Position numbers and translations under genes: made by a program. The notes under the pieces were generated by a model. It ran no database searches. It worked only from the letters and a program-made list of their open reading frames with translations, and was not told where the DNA came from. DNA of 64,000 nt from an uncultured Methanospirillum sp. (GTDB taxonomy: Archaea; Halobacteriota; Methanomicrobia; Methanomicrobiales; Methanospirillaceae), in the NCBI RefSeq assembly GCF_963668475.1, contig NZ_OY764544.1:372001-436000 (forward strand), written 5' to 3'. This document shows, one piece after another, positions 9,821 through 18,743 of this stretch. Numbering within the stretch: the first letter of the stretch is position 1; each line of letters begins with the position of its first letter.

Positions 9821-9976
9821 TCATTATAGTTGGTCTGAATTGTTAAATGTTTCGTGGCTCTTCCCCAAACCCGGTATCAATACCATAGCGTGAACACCTG
9901 GAGAGAACCGACTGGTTTTTCAGTTGAGAGATAATCAATCGAAAAAGATATTCTATGCCGGGTAAACACTACTACT

Positions 9977-10159
9977 ATGAAGAATATGGAGATGAAGATT
10001 GAGGGATCCACCCTCACAATCACTGTCGATCTTTCAAAAGATTTTGGTGAATCAAAATCAGGAAAGTCAATTGTAATCGGCTCATCAGAGGGAAACATAT
10101 CGATACCCGATAACGATGATATCAAGATCGGCCTCAACGTATACCGGAAAAAGGCATAA
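9977..10159 (+). CDS. Small conserved-type protein of unknown function
   Basis: This is a 60-residue soluble protein. It resembles a widespread family of small proteins that share a KIEGxxLxITVDL start, a SGKSIVIGSSEG core and an IGLNVYRKK end. No function is known to me for this family. The start ATG at 9977 is followed closely by further methionines at codons 4 and 6, so the exact start is uncertain. An antisense open frame over the same stretch has less plausible composition. It is a single gene, followed by a T-tract. Confidence 0.65.
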   Translation: MKNMEMKIEGSTLTITVDLSKDFGESKSGKSIVIGSSEGNISIPDNDDIKIGLNVYRKKA

Positions 10160-10166
10160 GCACCCC

Positions 10167-10173
10167 TTTTTTT
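10167..10173 (+). terminator. Possible U-tract terminator
   Basis: A CCCC-T7 run directly follows the stop of the 60-residue gene. Position and composition fit an archaeal oligo-U terminator; no hairpin was seen. Confidence 0.3.
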
Positions 10174-10338
10174 ATCAGTAACACATCTTCCTTGCCCATG
10201 GCATAGGCCTGACAGGCCTGGATACCAGAAGAAAGATTTTCAGGTCTTTCCCGCTGTTCTGACCTGATGAAGCAGATATTTAAACAACCAGACAAAACCT
10301 ACCTGACGATCTCCACAAAAGAGGAACATACAGGTTTT

Positions 10339-11247
10339 ATGAAGTTCAGATGGTTTTTTATCGCTATTTTCGTAATTATTGTCGTAGTACTCTTCCAGAT
10401 ATGTGTCACAGCCGAACCGGATCAGGGAACTACCAGCTCAAAAGCATCAAACACCACATCATACTCCATTGTGCATCTGTCAGATACGCAGAACCTTGCG
10501 ACCGGGTACCATGACACCTATAACTACACCTTTACCTACCTCGATTCAATCAGAGACAGGTACAATATTTCGGCAATAATCATCACCGGGGATCTTGTGA
10601 ATACCTTTGATAGCAGGGAGGAATGGGATGCGTATGCAGCTGCAGTCAATAAGACCTCAATTCCGATCTATGTAACCGCTGGAAATCATGACACCAATTA
10701 TGGGAAAGATGACCGGTACTACTCAGCCTATACCGGGAATACAGATCGGTACTCTATCACCACACTCAATGACTTCAATCTTGTCACTATTCCGTATGTT
10801 AAAAAGACCCTCCCATCCAAAGACTTCAGCAATATCAGACAAACTCTCAACCAGTCACCACATCAACTGACTCTTATAGCAACCCATTATTACATGGATA
10901 TGAACGGGAGTGTATCGCGACTCGGCAGAGATATCAATGCAAATATTATCCAGGGGCCGACGATTATCATGGCCGGGCATAAACGTGCTCATTTTGTCAA
11001 AACCGAACAAATAGATCAATATCCGGTGGTCGAAGAGATAACCAATTTCCAGAACGGGATCAATGGGCCGACCGGAAAGGATTACTCAGCAGGAACTTTG
11101 TATACAGTAACTGCAGACAACAGAACGATCACCAGGGTATCGGCACGGACCATCGGAATATATCCTGATCAGGCATGCGGACCAGATCATATCATCTATC
11201 CCCTGGATTCAGGCAACTCAGAATCCGGCCACATAAGATTTGAATGA
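10339..11247 (+). CDS. Membrane-anchored metallophosphoesterase (calcineurin-like)
   Basis: From the ATG at 10339 the product is 302 residues with an N-terminal hydrophobic anchor (about 4-27) and a calcineurin-like phosphoesterase domain. Visible motifs are HLSDTQN, ITGDLVN, AGNHDTN and a late AGHKRAHF, which supply the usual D, N and H metal ligands; the first motif reads DTQ rather than DxH. An upstream in-frame ATG (10267) would add 24 polar residues before the anchor and is less likely; GAGGA precedes the chosen start. It is probably active outside the cell. The substrate cannot be told. Confidence 0.82.
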   Translation: MKFRWFFIAIFVIIVVVLFQICVTAEPDQGTTSSKASNTTSYSIVHLSDTQNLATGYHDTYNYTFTYLDSIRDRYNISAIIITGDLVNTFDSREEWDAYAAAVNKTSIPIYVTAGNHDTNYGKDDRYYSAYTGNTDRYSITTLNDFNLVTIPYVKKTLPSKDFSNIRQTLNQSPHQLTLIATHYYMDMNGSVSRLGRDINANIIQGPTIIMAGHKRAHFVKTEQIDQYPVVEEITNFQNGINGPTGKDYSAGTLYTVTADNRTITRVSARTIGIYPDQACGPDHIIYPLDSGNSESGHIRFE

Positions 11248-11569
11248 CTCCAGAATACCTGGATGAAAATGGTGAATCCAGGGATATAGGTTTTATACAG
11301 ATTGCTAATGCCAGATGGTATGTACAATGATCAATTCAAACCCGATAATACTAAATTATAAATGCATAATTTTATATTTTTGATACTATTATATACCAAT
11401 AATATATCTTTCCTGGGTTTGGCTTAAGTTGGATGGAGAAAACGATGGGTTCAATGAATGATATCAATTGGCTGGAGATCAGAAAGGATTTCCACAACAG
11501 CGAACAGGGAATACAAACAAGAAATGAAAGGTGGAGAACGAACCAGGGATCTCTGGATGGAGGTATCTG
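11248..11569. other. AT-rich intergenic region with probable promoter
   Basis: No gene is seen here. The second half is very AT-rich, with several TATA-like stretches between 11366 and 11410, in keeping with a promoter for the lipoprotein gene downstream. A perfect 7-base inverted repeat (AAATTAT, six-base gap, ATAATTT) lies at 11353-11372, but its AT composition makes chance likely. Confidence 0.4.
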
Positions 11570-13939
11570 ATGTACTCATATACCAGACGTATTACAACTC
11601 TATTTCTCTGTCTGGTACTCCTAGTATCTTTCGGGGTAGTTGGTTGTGGAGCTGACAACAAGATTATTGCACCAGGTTTTGAAAATTTTCTGAATTATTC
11701 TCTGTCAAATATTCCGGAGCCTGAAGAGATCATAATTCCTCCGCCATCGGTAAACAATACCAAAAACCTGTTATCAGCCCAGACACGAAACGATACCATT
11801 CAGGTTGTTTCAGCACAATCATTTGCTGTTTCTGGTATGGAAACGATGGCTAGTGCAGTCCTGGTTCCTATCTCTCCTACTCCGGAAGGGAGTGGATATT
11901 ATTATTTTAATCCCACCGGAACGGATCCAAGTTACTATATCTATGAGTCTGGAACCTACACACTTCAAGACGGTTTTTCTACAAATAATACATCAGCAAT
12001 ATGGATCGGGGCTTCAGATGTGACTCTTGAAGGAAATGCACAGTCAATTTACGGTAATTTTGAAAATACCGGGATACTGAGTTCTGGAGAACGAAATGTG
12101 ACGGTCAGGGATTTCGCCGGCATCAGAGAATTTTACTTTGGTATTGATTCTTTTAGCGATCAGGTATCTTTCATTAATAATTCGATATCAGATAACGACT
12201 ATAACGGGATCAATGCAACCGGAACCGATATCATAATGACTCAAAATACCCTGTATAACAACAGTAATTTTGGAAGTTACATGTATAGCACCGGTGCAAT
12301 GGTGACAAAAAATTCAGTTCATGACAATATGTTCGGAATGGGATGTTACGGTAATAACTCAATAATTGATGGGAATGAGGTTGTTAAAAATGGATATTTT
12401 GGTGTTGCTGTTACAGGTATCGGAGCCATAATAAGAGGTAATGAGATCAGCCAGAGCCGCGAAAATCTGCATATTATGGGAGATGATTCAATAATTACAC
12501 AAAATACCATCTCCTCAGCAACCAGTTGGTTTGGATATGGTATTTATTCATATGGAGAAAATCTGACATTCTCTGAAAATACTTTGAATAATAATGGATT
12601 CGGGTTAGTAGCAATGGGAAACTCATGTTTAGTCAGAAACAACAGAGCATATACAAATCAAAATGGCATTGGAATTATGGGAAATAACGGCACAATTTCT
12701 GATAATATTATCCGTGACACAGCAGATTTTGGCATAGAAATACTTGGTTACGACTCTACAATCATTAACAATATTATCTCAAATGTATCAATCGGAGCAG
12801 CAATCATAGATCTACCCAATACAACCATTACAGGTAACCATATCGATAAAACTAGCCAATATTGCATTTTTATAAATGCATATGAAGACACAACCGGAGA
12901 AGGGAAAATTTACAACAATTACTTTGGAAGTGAAACAAATATTGGCGGATCGAAGAATTTCAGTAAATTTCATTATATCTGGACAAACCCTGCAGGTCCA
13001 CAACCTGGAACAAATGTTGTAGGAGGTCCCTTTATTGCCGGCAACTACTGGAGTAATCAGAACGGAACAGGATGGTCTGATAAGCAGACTCCCTCTGTTA
13101 CCGGGTATTCTACCACACCATACGAAGTAGTATTAAAATCTGGAATATACGATACTGCACCGCTCATTCCCCAGAAAACAGTAACCATTAATGCTTCTGT
13201 AAATGACTGGGCAGTCATTACACCCAATGGGAATAGTTCTTATCGATCATATACGAACCAGACATTTATCATCCAGGCAAAGCCCGGTGCTGACGTTACT
13301 GATCTCGTTGTAGACTCTGTATCCAAATCAAACGTAACCACCTGGACCTTTACTGAACTGACTGATGATCACACAATTCGGGCGATCGCAAATGCAACAC
13401 CCGGTCAGGTTCATGTATTCTTTAATGCTTCAGATCGGTACGGGGAGAAACCTCTGACTGTCTCGTTCTCATCAGAGCAGTCTCTTGGCTCACCTACCTC
13501 ATGGTTCTGGCAGTTCGGGGATGGAACAACTAATACAACCCGGAACCCGATTCATTCATACGAGATTCCGGGAACATACACAGTGACATTACGTGCCCTC
13601 AATAGCCAGACAGGGGGTTATGCGGTCTGGAACAATTACATTACCGTGACAGACGGGCCTGTTCCAGAGCCAACTCAGACTCCGGTTCCAGGTAATATCA
13701 TCACACAATTCTCTGCATATCCGGCAGCAGGAAATGCGCCACTCGTCGTTGACTTCAGGGATTTAAGTTCTGGAAACCCGATCTCATGGGTATGGGACTT
13801 TGGGGACGGGGCACAATCTTCACTGCAGAACACATCCCATACATATACAACAAAAGGTTCATATCCAGTTACATTGTCTGCAACCAATTCAAATTATGGT
13901 GCCAGCCTGATGATTCCAAATGCAATAGTTGTAACCTAA
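11570..13939 (+). CDS. Surface lipoprotein with parallel beta-helix and two PKD domains
   Basis: The start is the ATG at 11570 with GGAGG eight bases upstream; the frame is open further upstream (GTG 11531) but lacks a better signal. The 789-residue product has a signal peptide with a lipobox-like VVGC (C26). A NosD-like right-handed beta-helix follows (about 140-440), rich in NNS, GN and DN turns. Then come a short repeat domain (about 540-610) and two PKD domains (about 617-697 and 705-789), each with the signature FWQFGDG or VWDFGDG, joined by a proline-rich linker. It is probably cell-surface, for adhesion or polysaccharide contact. A paralogue sharing the last 250 residues is at 60701. 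Confidence 0.88.
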   Translation: MYSYTRRITTLFLCLVLLVSFGVVGCGADNKIIAPGFENFLNYSLSNIPEPEEIIIPPPSVNNTKNLLSAQTRNDTIQVVSAQSFAVSGMETMASAVLVPISPTPEGSGYYYFNPTGTDPSYYIYESGTYTLQDGFSTNNTSAIWIGASDVTLEGNAQSIYGNFENTGILSSGERNVTVRDFAGIREFYFGIDSFSDQVSFINNSISDNDYNGINATGTDIIMTQNTLYNNSNFGSYMYSTGAMVTKNSVHDNMFGMGCYGNNSIIDGNEVVKNGYFGVAVTGIGAIIRGNEISQSRENLHIMGDDSIITQNTISSATSWFGYGIYSYGENLTFSENTLNNNGFGLVAMGNSCLVRNNRAYTNQNGIGIMGNNGTISDNIIRDTADFGIEILGYDSTIINNIISNVSIGAAIIDLPNTTITGNHIDKTSQYCIFINAYEDTTGEGKIYNNYFGSETNIGGSKNFSKFHYIWTNPAGPQPGTNVVGGPFIAGNYWSNQNGTGWSDKQTPSVTGYSTTPYEVVLKSGIYDTAPLIPQKTVTINASVNDWAVITPNGNSSYRSYTNQTFIIQAKPGADVTDLVVDSVSKSNVTTWTFTELTDDHTIRAIANATPGQVHVFFNASDRYGEKPLTVSFSSEQSLGSPTSWFWQFGDGTTNTTRNPIHSYEIPGTYTVTLRALNSQTGGYAVWNNYITVTDGPVPEPTQTPVPGNIITQFSAYPAAGNAPLVVDFRDLSSGNPISWVWDFGDGAQSSLQNTSHTYTTKGSYPVTLSATNSNYGASLMIPNAIVVT

Positions 13940-13960
13940 CTTCATCACAATTCTTTTACT

Positions 13961-14143
13961 CTATTTTTGAATGATGAACTGATTATCAGGGTACGAGAAT
14001 AACCCGTTCATTCTGATCAGCAGGTCATCAATGACTACAAGAGACACAACATCCACACCATTGAAGGAACTGTTTATCTGAATATATTTCATATATTCAG
14101 GCTCCGGGTTTAGTACTATACAGCTAACCCCCCAATAATTCAT
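13961..14143 (-). CDS. Possible small protein of unknown function
   Basis: This 60-residue open frame fills the gap between two convergent genes and starts 8 bases after the amino-acid permease stop, on the same strand. Codon choice looks coding (for example GAT-GAC-CTG-CTG-ATC), and the hydrophobic pattern VVSLVVIDDLLIRM suggests a folded core. I recognise no family. It may be a real small gene, a remnant, or chance. Confidence 0.27.
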   Translation of the reverse strand: MNYWGVSCIVLNPEPEYMKYIQINSSFNGVDVVSLVVIDDLLIRMNGLFSYPDNQFIIQK

Positions 14144-14150
14144 CTGATCC

Positions 14151-15452
14151 TTATATTCTATTCTGATAGAAGGCCTTCAGATCTTTGATAGTGATTGTCC
14201 GGTATATCCACCAGGCTATCGTTACAAGAACCGGCCAGACAATGGCCCATCCCACAAAAAACAATATTGCACCGGTGAGAAGAAACGAGATCCCGCTCAC
14301 TATCCTTCCAAGACCGCTCTCTTTGAGTAGAACAAGCCCTGCAGCAGATCCCCCGAGGTACGTGAGAATAAATGTCGCATTCGGGATCTGGATAAGAGTT
14401 GCAAGAGAGACAATTCCTGTGCTGTATACCAGAAGGATCACTGCGAAACACACCATGAGAAATAGCAGTCCGCCCACTGGTGTTGAGTACCGGCGGGAAA
14501 GAAGGGAGAGCCTTTGAGGGGCACTACCGTTCTGTGCAAGAGTATATGCGAGCCGTGAGGCAGCACCGATATATGCAATTGACGGTGCTATCGTGATAAA
14601 AAGCGTGACAAACCCGGTGATAAACATCCCATTCTGTCCGGCAGCGATTCCAATCAGATGTATCAAAGAGACTTCAGATATTCCCGGCCCGTAACTGTGG
14701 GTTCCGATGACAGCACCCACCGTTGCCAGGTACAGGATACTGATCAGGACCGATGCAATGATCGTTCCCTTCAGGACATCACGCCGGGGATCCTCAAACT
14801 CTTCAGTTACATGGGATATAGCCTCCCATCCGAGAAAACACCAGAAGATCAGGGTCGCAGAATGTCCCACACTGATCCATCCGTGTGGCAGAAACGGCGT
14901 CATATTTGCAGGATCTATCGAATGAAGACTACCAAGAACTGCCCCGACAAGAATGCCGATCGTTGCCACCACAACTGCCAGCTGAATCTGCCCGGTCAGT
15001 TTCATACCTAGATAATTGGAGAGGAGACCGATAGCAAGAATGCAGGCCGTGACCGGAATGCGGGCTGAATCACCAAGGCCAAAGGCACTGCAAGTGTATC
15101 CTGCACCGGTGAGGGCTATTACCGGGACAGCCATGATCGCTGATAACAGGAAATAATAGCCTACCAGCGATCCGATAGCCGGATTGAATGCTCGCGAGAC
15201 AAAATGCGAAACACCGCCGGCATGAGGAAGTTTAATTGAGAGCAACCCCATGGTCAGAGCCATCGGGATCGCAAGAAGGCTCATGATAAGCCAGGCCAGC
15301 AGTGATGCCGGTCCTGCTAGTTCTGCCGTAAGCCCGGGAAGCAGAAGAATCCCGGAGCCCAGAACCGAACCGATATAGAGGGCTATTATCTGTCGAAGAT
15401 TGAGAGATGCGGTTTTAGGAAGTGATGAGTCAGTATCTGGCAGAGGTTTCAT
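14151..15452 (-). CDS. APC-superfamily amino acid permease
   Basis: The 433-residue integral membrane protein has about twelve helices. The first helix carries the unwound motif IGSVLGSGILLLPG typical of APC transporters, and the sixth-helix region holds FWCFLGWEAISHVTEEF. These place it with amino acid/polyamine antiporters and permeases (the YjeH-like branch is closest to what I recall). The substrate is unknown. The ATG at 15452 is the natural start. The gene is on the opposite strand to the surface lipoprotein and probably forms its own transcript. Confidence 0.9.
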   Translation of the reverse strand: MKPLPDTDSSLPKTASLNLRQIIALYIGSVLGSGILLLPGLTAELAGPASLLAWLIMSLLAIPMALTMGLLSIKLPHAGGVSHFVSRAFNPAIGSLVGYYFLLSAIMAVPVIALTGAGYTCSAFGLGDSARIPVTACILAIGLLSNYLGMKLTGQIQLAVVVATIGILVGAVLGSLHSIDPANMTPFLPHGWISVGHSATLIFWCFLGWEAISHVTEEFEDPRRDVLKGTIIASVLISILYLATVGAVIGTHSYGPGISEVSLIHLIGIAAGQNGMFITGFVTLFITIAPSIAYIGAASRLAYTLAQNGSAPQRLSLLSRRYSTPVGGLLFLMVCFAVILLVYSTGIVSLATLIQIPNATFILTYLGGSAAGLVLLKESGLGRIVSGISFLLTGAILFFVGWAIVWPVLVTIAWWIYRTITIKDLKAFYQNRI

Positions 15453-15652
15453 GATTACAGATCACAGAATAAAAGAACAGAGAAATTGTTACAATACAGA
15501 GGCAGAATATTGGGTTTTTAAACGCTTAAATTCACCCACCAGTCATGGATACTCTGGCGAAATGTGCTGATGGAGATTGATGAAAAATCGAGGCGATACA
15601 TCAATCATTCGATCACAGCACAATCCGGCATAAAGAAGATAGGGAAGAAAGA

Positions 15653-16219
15653 TTACTGTGCCATTTTCTCTGCGATCTTCTTCCTGGCGTAGGGTGGATA
15701 CTTGATGGTAAACGCAATTCCAATGATCATTGATATCCAGAGGAAGGCATCACCCAGTACACCGAAGAAATCAGGTATAAAGAGTTCGATAACACTCTTC
15801 ACTGCTCCGATGAAAAACAGCAGTCCCCAGAACCCGGTCATGACCTGATTAATCCTGATAAAGTTTGGATCGTTCCACTTCTCCTTTGGAACCTCCTTTT
15901 TTGCATACTGGATAGTAAAGGAACTACCAATTGCAATCGAACCAAATGCAATCAGAGTGAGGACCAGGCTTGAGATAAGACCGATATAGGGGATTACTGC
16001 ATAAAACTTGAGTGGAATTACCAAAACACAGATTATAAAGAAATATAGTAATGTTACCCAGGGAACAATCAGTTTGTTCTTCAGATCAGACCAGCTGACA
16101 ACTACCGAAAGAAGCAGACAGATAACCAGACACGCTTCAAGTTGAAAAAGACTGTGGCCTGCAAGGACACCGAAGATGATCCATGGAGAAAATGATATGA
16201 GTAATGTTAGCGGGTTCAC
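15653..16219 (-). CDS. Polytopic membrane protein of unknown function
   Basis: The 188-residue protein has five or six hydrophobic helices spread over its whole length and short polar loops; one loop holds KKEVPKEKWNDPNF. It starts with GTG at 16219. I do not recognise the family; it faintly resembles septation-type or small intrinsic membrane proteins. It lies 78 bases after the MFS transporter gene on the same strand, so the two could share a transcript. Confidence 0.65.
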   Translation of the reverse strand: MNPLTLLISFSPWIIFGVLAGHSLFQLEACLVICLLLSVVVSWSDLKNKLIVPWVTLLYFFIICVLVIPLKFYAVIPYIGLISSLVLTLIAFGSIAIGSSFTIQYAKKEVPKEKWNDPNFIRINQVMTGFWGLLFFIGAVKSVIELFIPDFFGVLGDAFLWISMIIGIAFTIKYPPYARKKIAEKMAQ

Positions 16220-16296
16220 ATTCAGCGTTTGTCATAAACCCCAATAAAATATTGCTTAATTATTTCACGCACTGAAAAAAGAGGTTGGATATTGTA

Positions 16297-17763
16297 TTAT
16301 GCCTGCACTCCCCGCATTGTGTCTCCTGTTCCCCGCATGGCAGAGACGATAATTGCAAAGATTGTTATTGCTGACGATATCCAGAAGGCCAGGGTGATAC
16401 CGTGGGTGAACGCAACCTGAATTGCGACCGGCTGATGAACTCCTCCAAAGATAAACATGTTCATCATCTCGTCAAGCGGAACCGTATTTATCAGGAGCGG
16501 CATCGCGATCGTCATCGAGATGACCATTCCGGTATTCTGGAAAAATGCCCTCATGGCAGAGGCTGCCCCTCTTCGTTCCAGCGGAACTGATGTCATGATA
16601 GCACTCGTGTTCGGGGGCTGGAAAAGACCAGATCCAAACCCGTTGATAAAGAGCCAGACGGCTATGATCCAGTAAGCGGTATCATACTGCATCAAGGCAA
16701 GACCGACCAGTCCCACGAGTGATATTCCGAGCCCGAGGGTGGTTATCAGCCTCGACCCGTACCGATCAGAGAGGGATCCACCGATTGGCCCTGATACCAC
16801 TATTCCGATCGCCATCGGGACAACAAGGATACTGGCGATCAGGGGATCATACCCCTGCAACCCCTGGAAGAAGAGGATCAGAAGCATCATCACTGCTCCT
16901 CGTGCAATAGCGTTAATAAATGCACTTGACTGGCCGAACAGAAATATTCTGCTCTTAAAGAGTGAGAGATCTATCATAGGATACGGGAAGGTCATCTCCT
17001 GTCTGATAAATGCCCCCAGTGTTACCAGGCCGATACAGAGTAATGCCAGCATGAGTGGATCAAACAGGCCCACCATGAAGCCTGCACTGCCATACACAGT
17101 CAGGGAGAGAAAGGCAACAGCAAACAGGATCATCCCCTTGAGATCAAAGGATTCGAGTCCTGAAAACTCCTGCACTTCTTTTAGGTTTTTATGGGCGTAA
17201 TAACTTGCAAAGATTCCAATAGGGATATTTAAAAAAAAGTTCAGACGCCAGTCAATAAGGGTTAAAAACCCGCCGATGACCGGACCTATGGCAAACGTCC
17301 CTGCCATGATCATCGAGAGGATACCCATGGCACGGCCCAGTTCATGTTTTGGAAACGCATCAGCAACAATGATTGTCCCGTTTGCGACAATGATTGCACC
17401 GCCAATAGCCTGGAATACACGAAATCCTATCAACTGGTACACATCTGCAGCTATTCCACAGAGGAGAGACGCAATAGTGAAGGTGACAAGACCAAAGATG
17501 TAGATCTTTTTCCTGCCATACATGTCAGCAAGACGCCCACTTGCCGGGGCAAGGATCGTCATAACCAGCATGTAGGCGATCAGCACCCACATCACATTCA
17601 CGAGCGTGGTGTTGAGGCCGACCATCATCGTCGGAAGAGCGATGATCAGGGTGCTGGCATTCAGAATACCGACCAGCGTACCAAGTGAAGCGACGGTGAG
17701 AGCCACCCACTTGTACCGTTCCTCAGGGAGGGAGGATGATAGGGGAGGTTTTTTGAAAAACAC
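16297..17763 (-). CDS. MFS drug/proton antiporter, DHA2 (EmrB/QacA) type
   Basis: The 488-residue protein has about fourteen predicted helices. It contains the loop motif SGRLADMYGRKKIYIFG between helices 2 and 3 and the helix-5 antiporter motif region FAIGPVIGGFLTLIDWRLNFF, both typical of DHA2 exporters. It begins at GTG 17763 (MFFKKPPLSS); no ATG gives a better start. It likely exports drugs or other amphipathic compounds with protons; the substrate is unknown. A second, distinct DHA2 protein is at 27935. Confidence 0.9.
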   Translation of the reverse strand: MFFKKPPLSSSLPEERYKWVALTVASLGTLVGILNASTLIIALPTMMVGLNTTLVNVMWVLIAYMLVMTILAPASGRLADMYGRKKIYIFGLVTFTIASLLCGIAADVYQLIGFRVFQAIGGAIIVANGTIIVADAFPKHELGRAMGILSMIMAGTFAIGPVIGGFLTLIDWRLNFFLNIPIGIFASYYAHKNLKEVQEFSGLESFDLKGMILFAVAFLSLTVYGSAGFMVGLFDPLMLALLCIGLVTLGAFIRQEMTFPYPMIDLSLFKSRIFLFGQSSAFINAIARGAVMMLLILFFQGLQGYDPLIASILVVPMAIGIVVSGPIGGSLSDRYGSRLITTLGLGISLVGLVGLALMQYDTAYWIIAVWLFINGFGSGLFQPPNTSAIMTSVPLERRGAASAMRAFFQNTGMVISMTIAMPLLINTVPLDEMMNMFIFGGVHQPVAIQVAFTHGITLAFWISSAITIFAIIVSAMRGTGDTMRGVQA

Positions 17764-17852
17764 CTTTACAATTTTGAGGGGAAACTATACAATGGTCACG
17801 TCGGAGAATTTCGGTGCAAATATCAAGGACATAGACGATTTTGACGCTTTCT

Positions 17853-18624
17853 CTATTTTTTGTGTAATTCGTGCCCCTGCTCTATCTTTGCCCTGACACG
17901 ATTCCATGCAGGGGTTGTAAGAAAACTCACTTCCATGTCCTGAACCATCCCGGTGAACTTCTTCATGGGAACAGCAAAGGAGAGCATATCCATCTGAACG
18001 CACGGTCGTGCAGAGGGATCCATCATCCCGAGCACCGCCCTCGGGTCATCAGACTGCTCTTCATGCCAGGGATAATAGATCAGAGATGAGCATCCTGCCC
18101 CCATCGGAGTGATCACCCCGAAGGGATCCCTTCGATCAAAATTCGCGAGGGTAAATAATCCCGACAGCACCTCTCCATGTGCAAAGAAGATCACAGCTAC
18201 CGGATTATCCTCTTCAGTCAGGTTGTCCCATCGCTTGAAGATGAGATTTTTACCCGCTGAAGGAAGCGGCTCATAATCTTTCATCCACTCATCAACAACT
18301 TCAGGAGATTTTTTGTACCGTTCTCCTTCAGTCTTTCCTTCGAGACCATACGAGAGAAAATAATTGAAGTAGGGTATCTCTCCTGCTCCGTACTCGCAGT
18401 ACCTCTGCCCACCTTTGCATGTGACCGAAGAGGCATCAAGAACAAGGTTTTTTCCGTTCCTGACCTTTGTCAGATCGCAGACAAGACACTTCCACTTGTC
18501 TGATGGTCCGGGAGGGTCAAGGCCGCGAAGTTCAGAAAGAGAACTCAAAGGTAATCGGAAGTGGTTCACCGGGAAAATACCGACCCCAGAGCCTGATAAA
18601 ATCATCACGCAGTGAGAGGTTCAT
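17853..18624 (-). pseudogene. DUF169 family gene with an internal frameshift
   Basis: The main frame (251 codons from an ATG at 18608) holds the DUF169 core: WKCLVCDLTKVRNGKNL, a conserved-looking SVTCKGGQRYCEYG and PMGAGCSSLIYYPW. Its first 25 residues look unlike the family. In another frame, an ATG at 18622-18624 begins MNLSLRDDFIRLWGRYFPG and continues to PLPITFEFSF before a stop at 18532-18534; this is the N-terminus I would expect. Joining the two needs the removal of one base near 18535-18560, around TTCTCTTTCTGAA. So the gene carries a frameshift, true or a sequencing error. Some DUF169 members are found in methanogens; the function is unknown. Confidence 0.7.
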
Positions 18625-18743
18625 ATCGATCCTTGAGTACCTGAAGATATACGGGTATGGATCTCAAAGAACCGGCCGGATGATGACATGAACATCCGTT
18701 GGTTGTCAATTTATGTAAAGGAAGAGATGAAGATTGTACCTGA

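Noticed and set aside
9877..10137. Minus-strand open frame of 86 codons
   Set aside because: It overlaps the better-supported 60-residue gene on the plus strand and has no family resemblance.
11353..11372. AAATTAT-N6-ATAATTT inverted repeat as an operator
   Set aside because: It is perfect but made only of A and T inside a very AT-rich stretch, so chance is a sufficient explanation.
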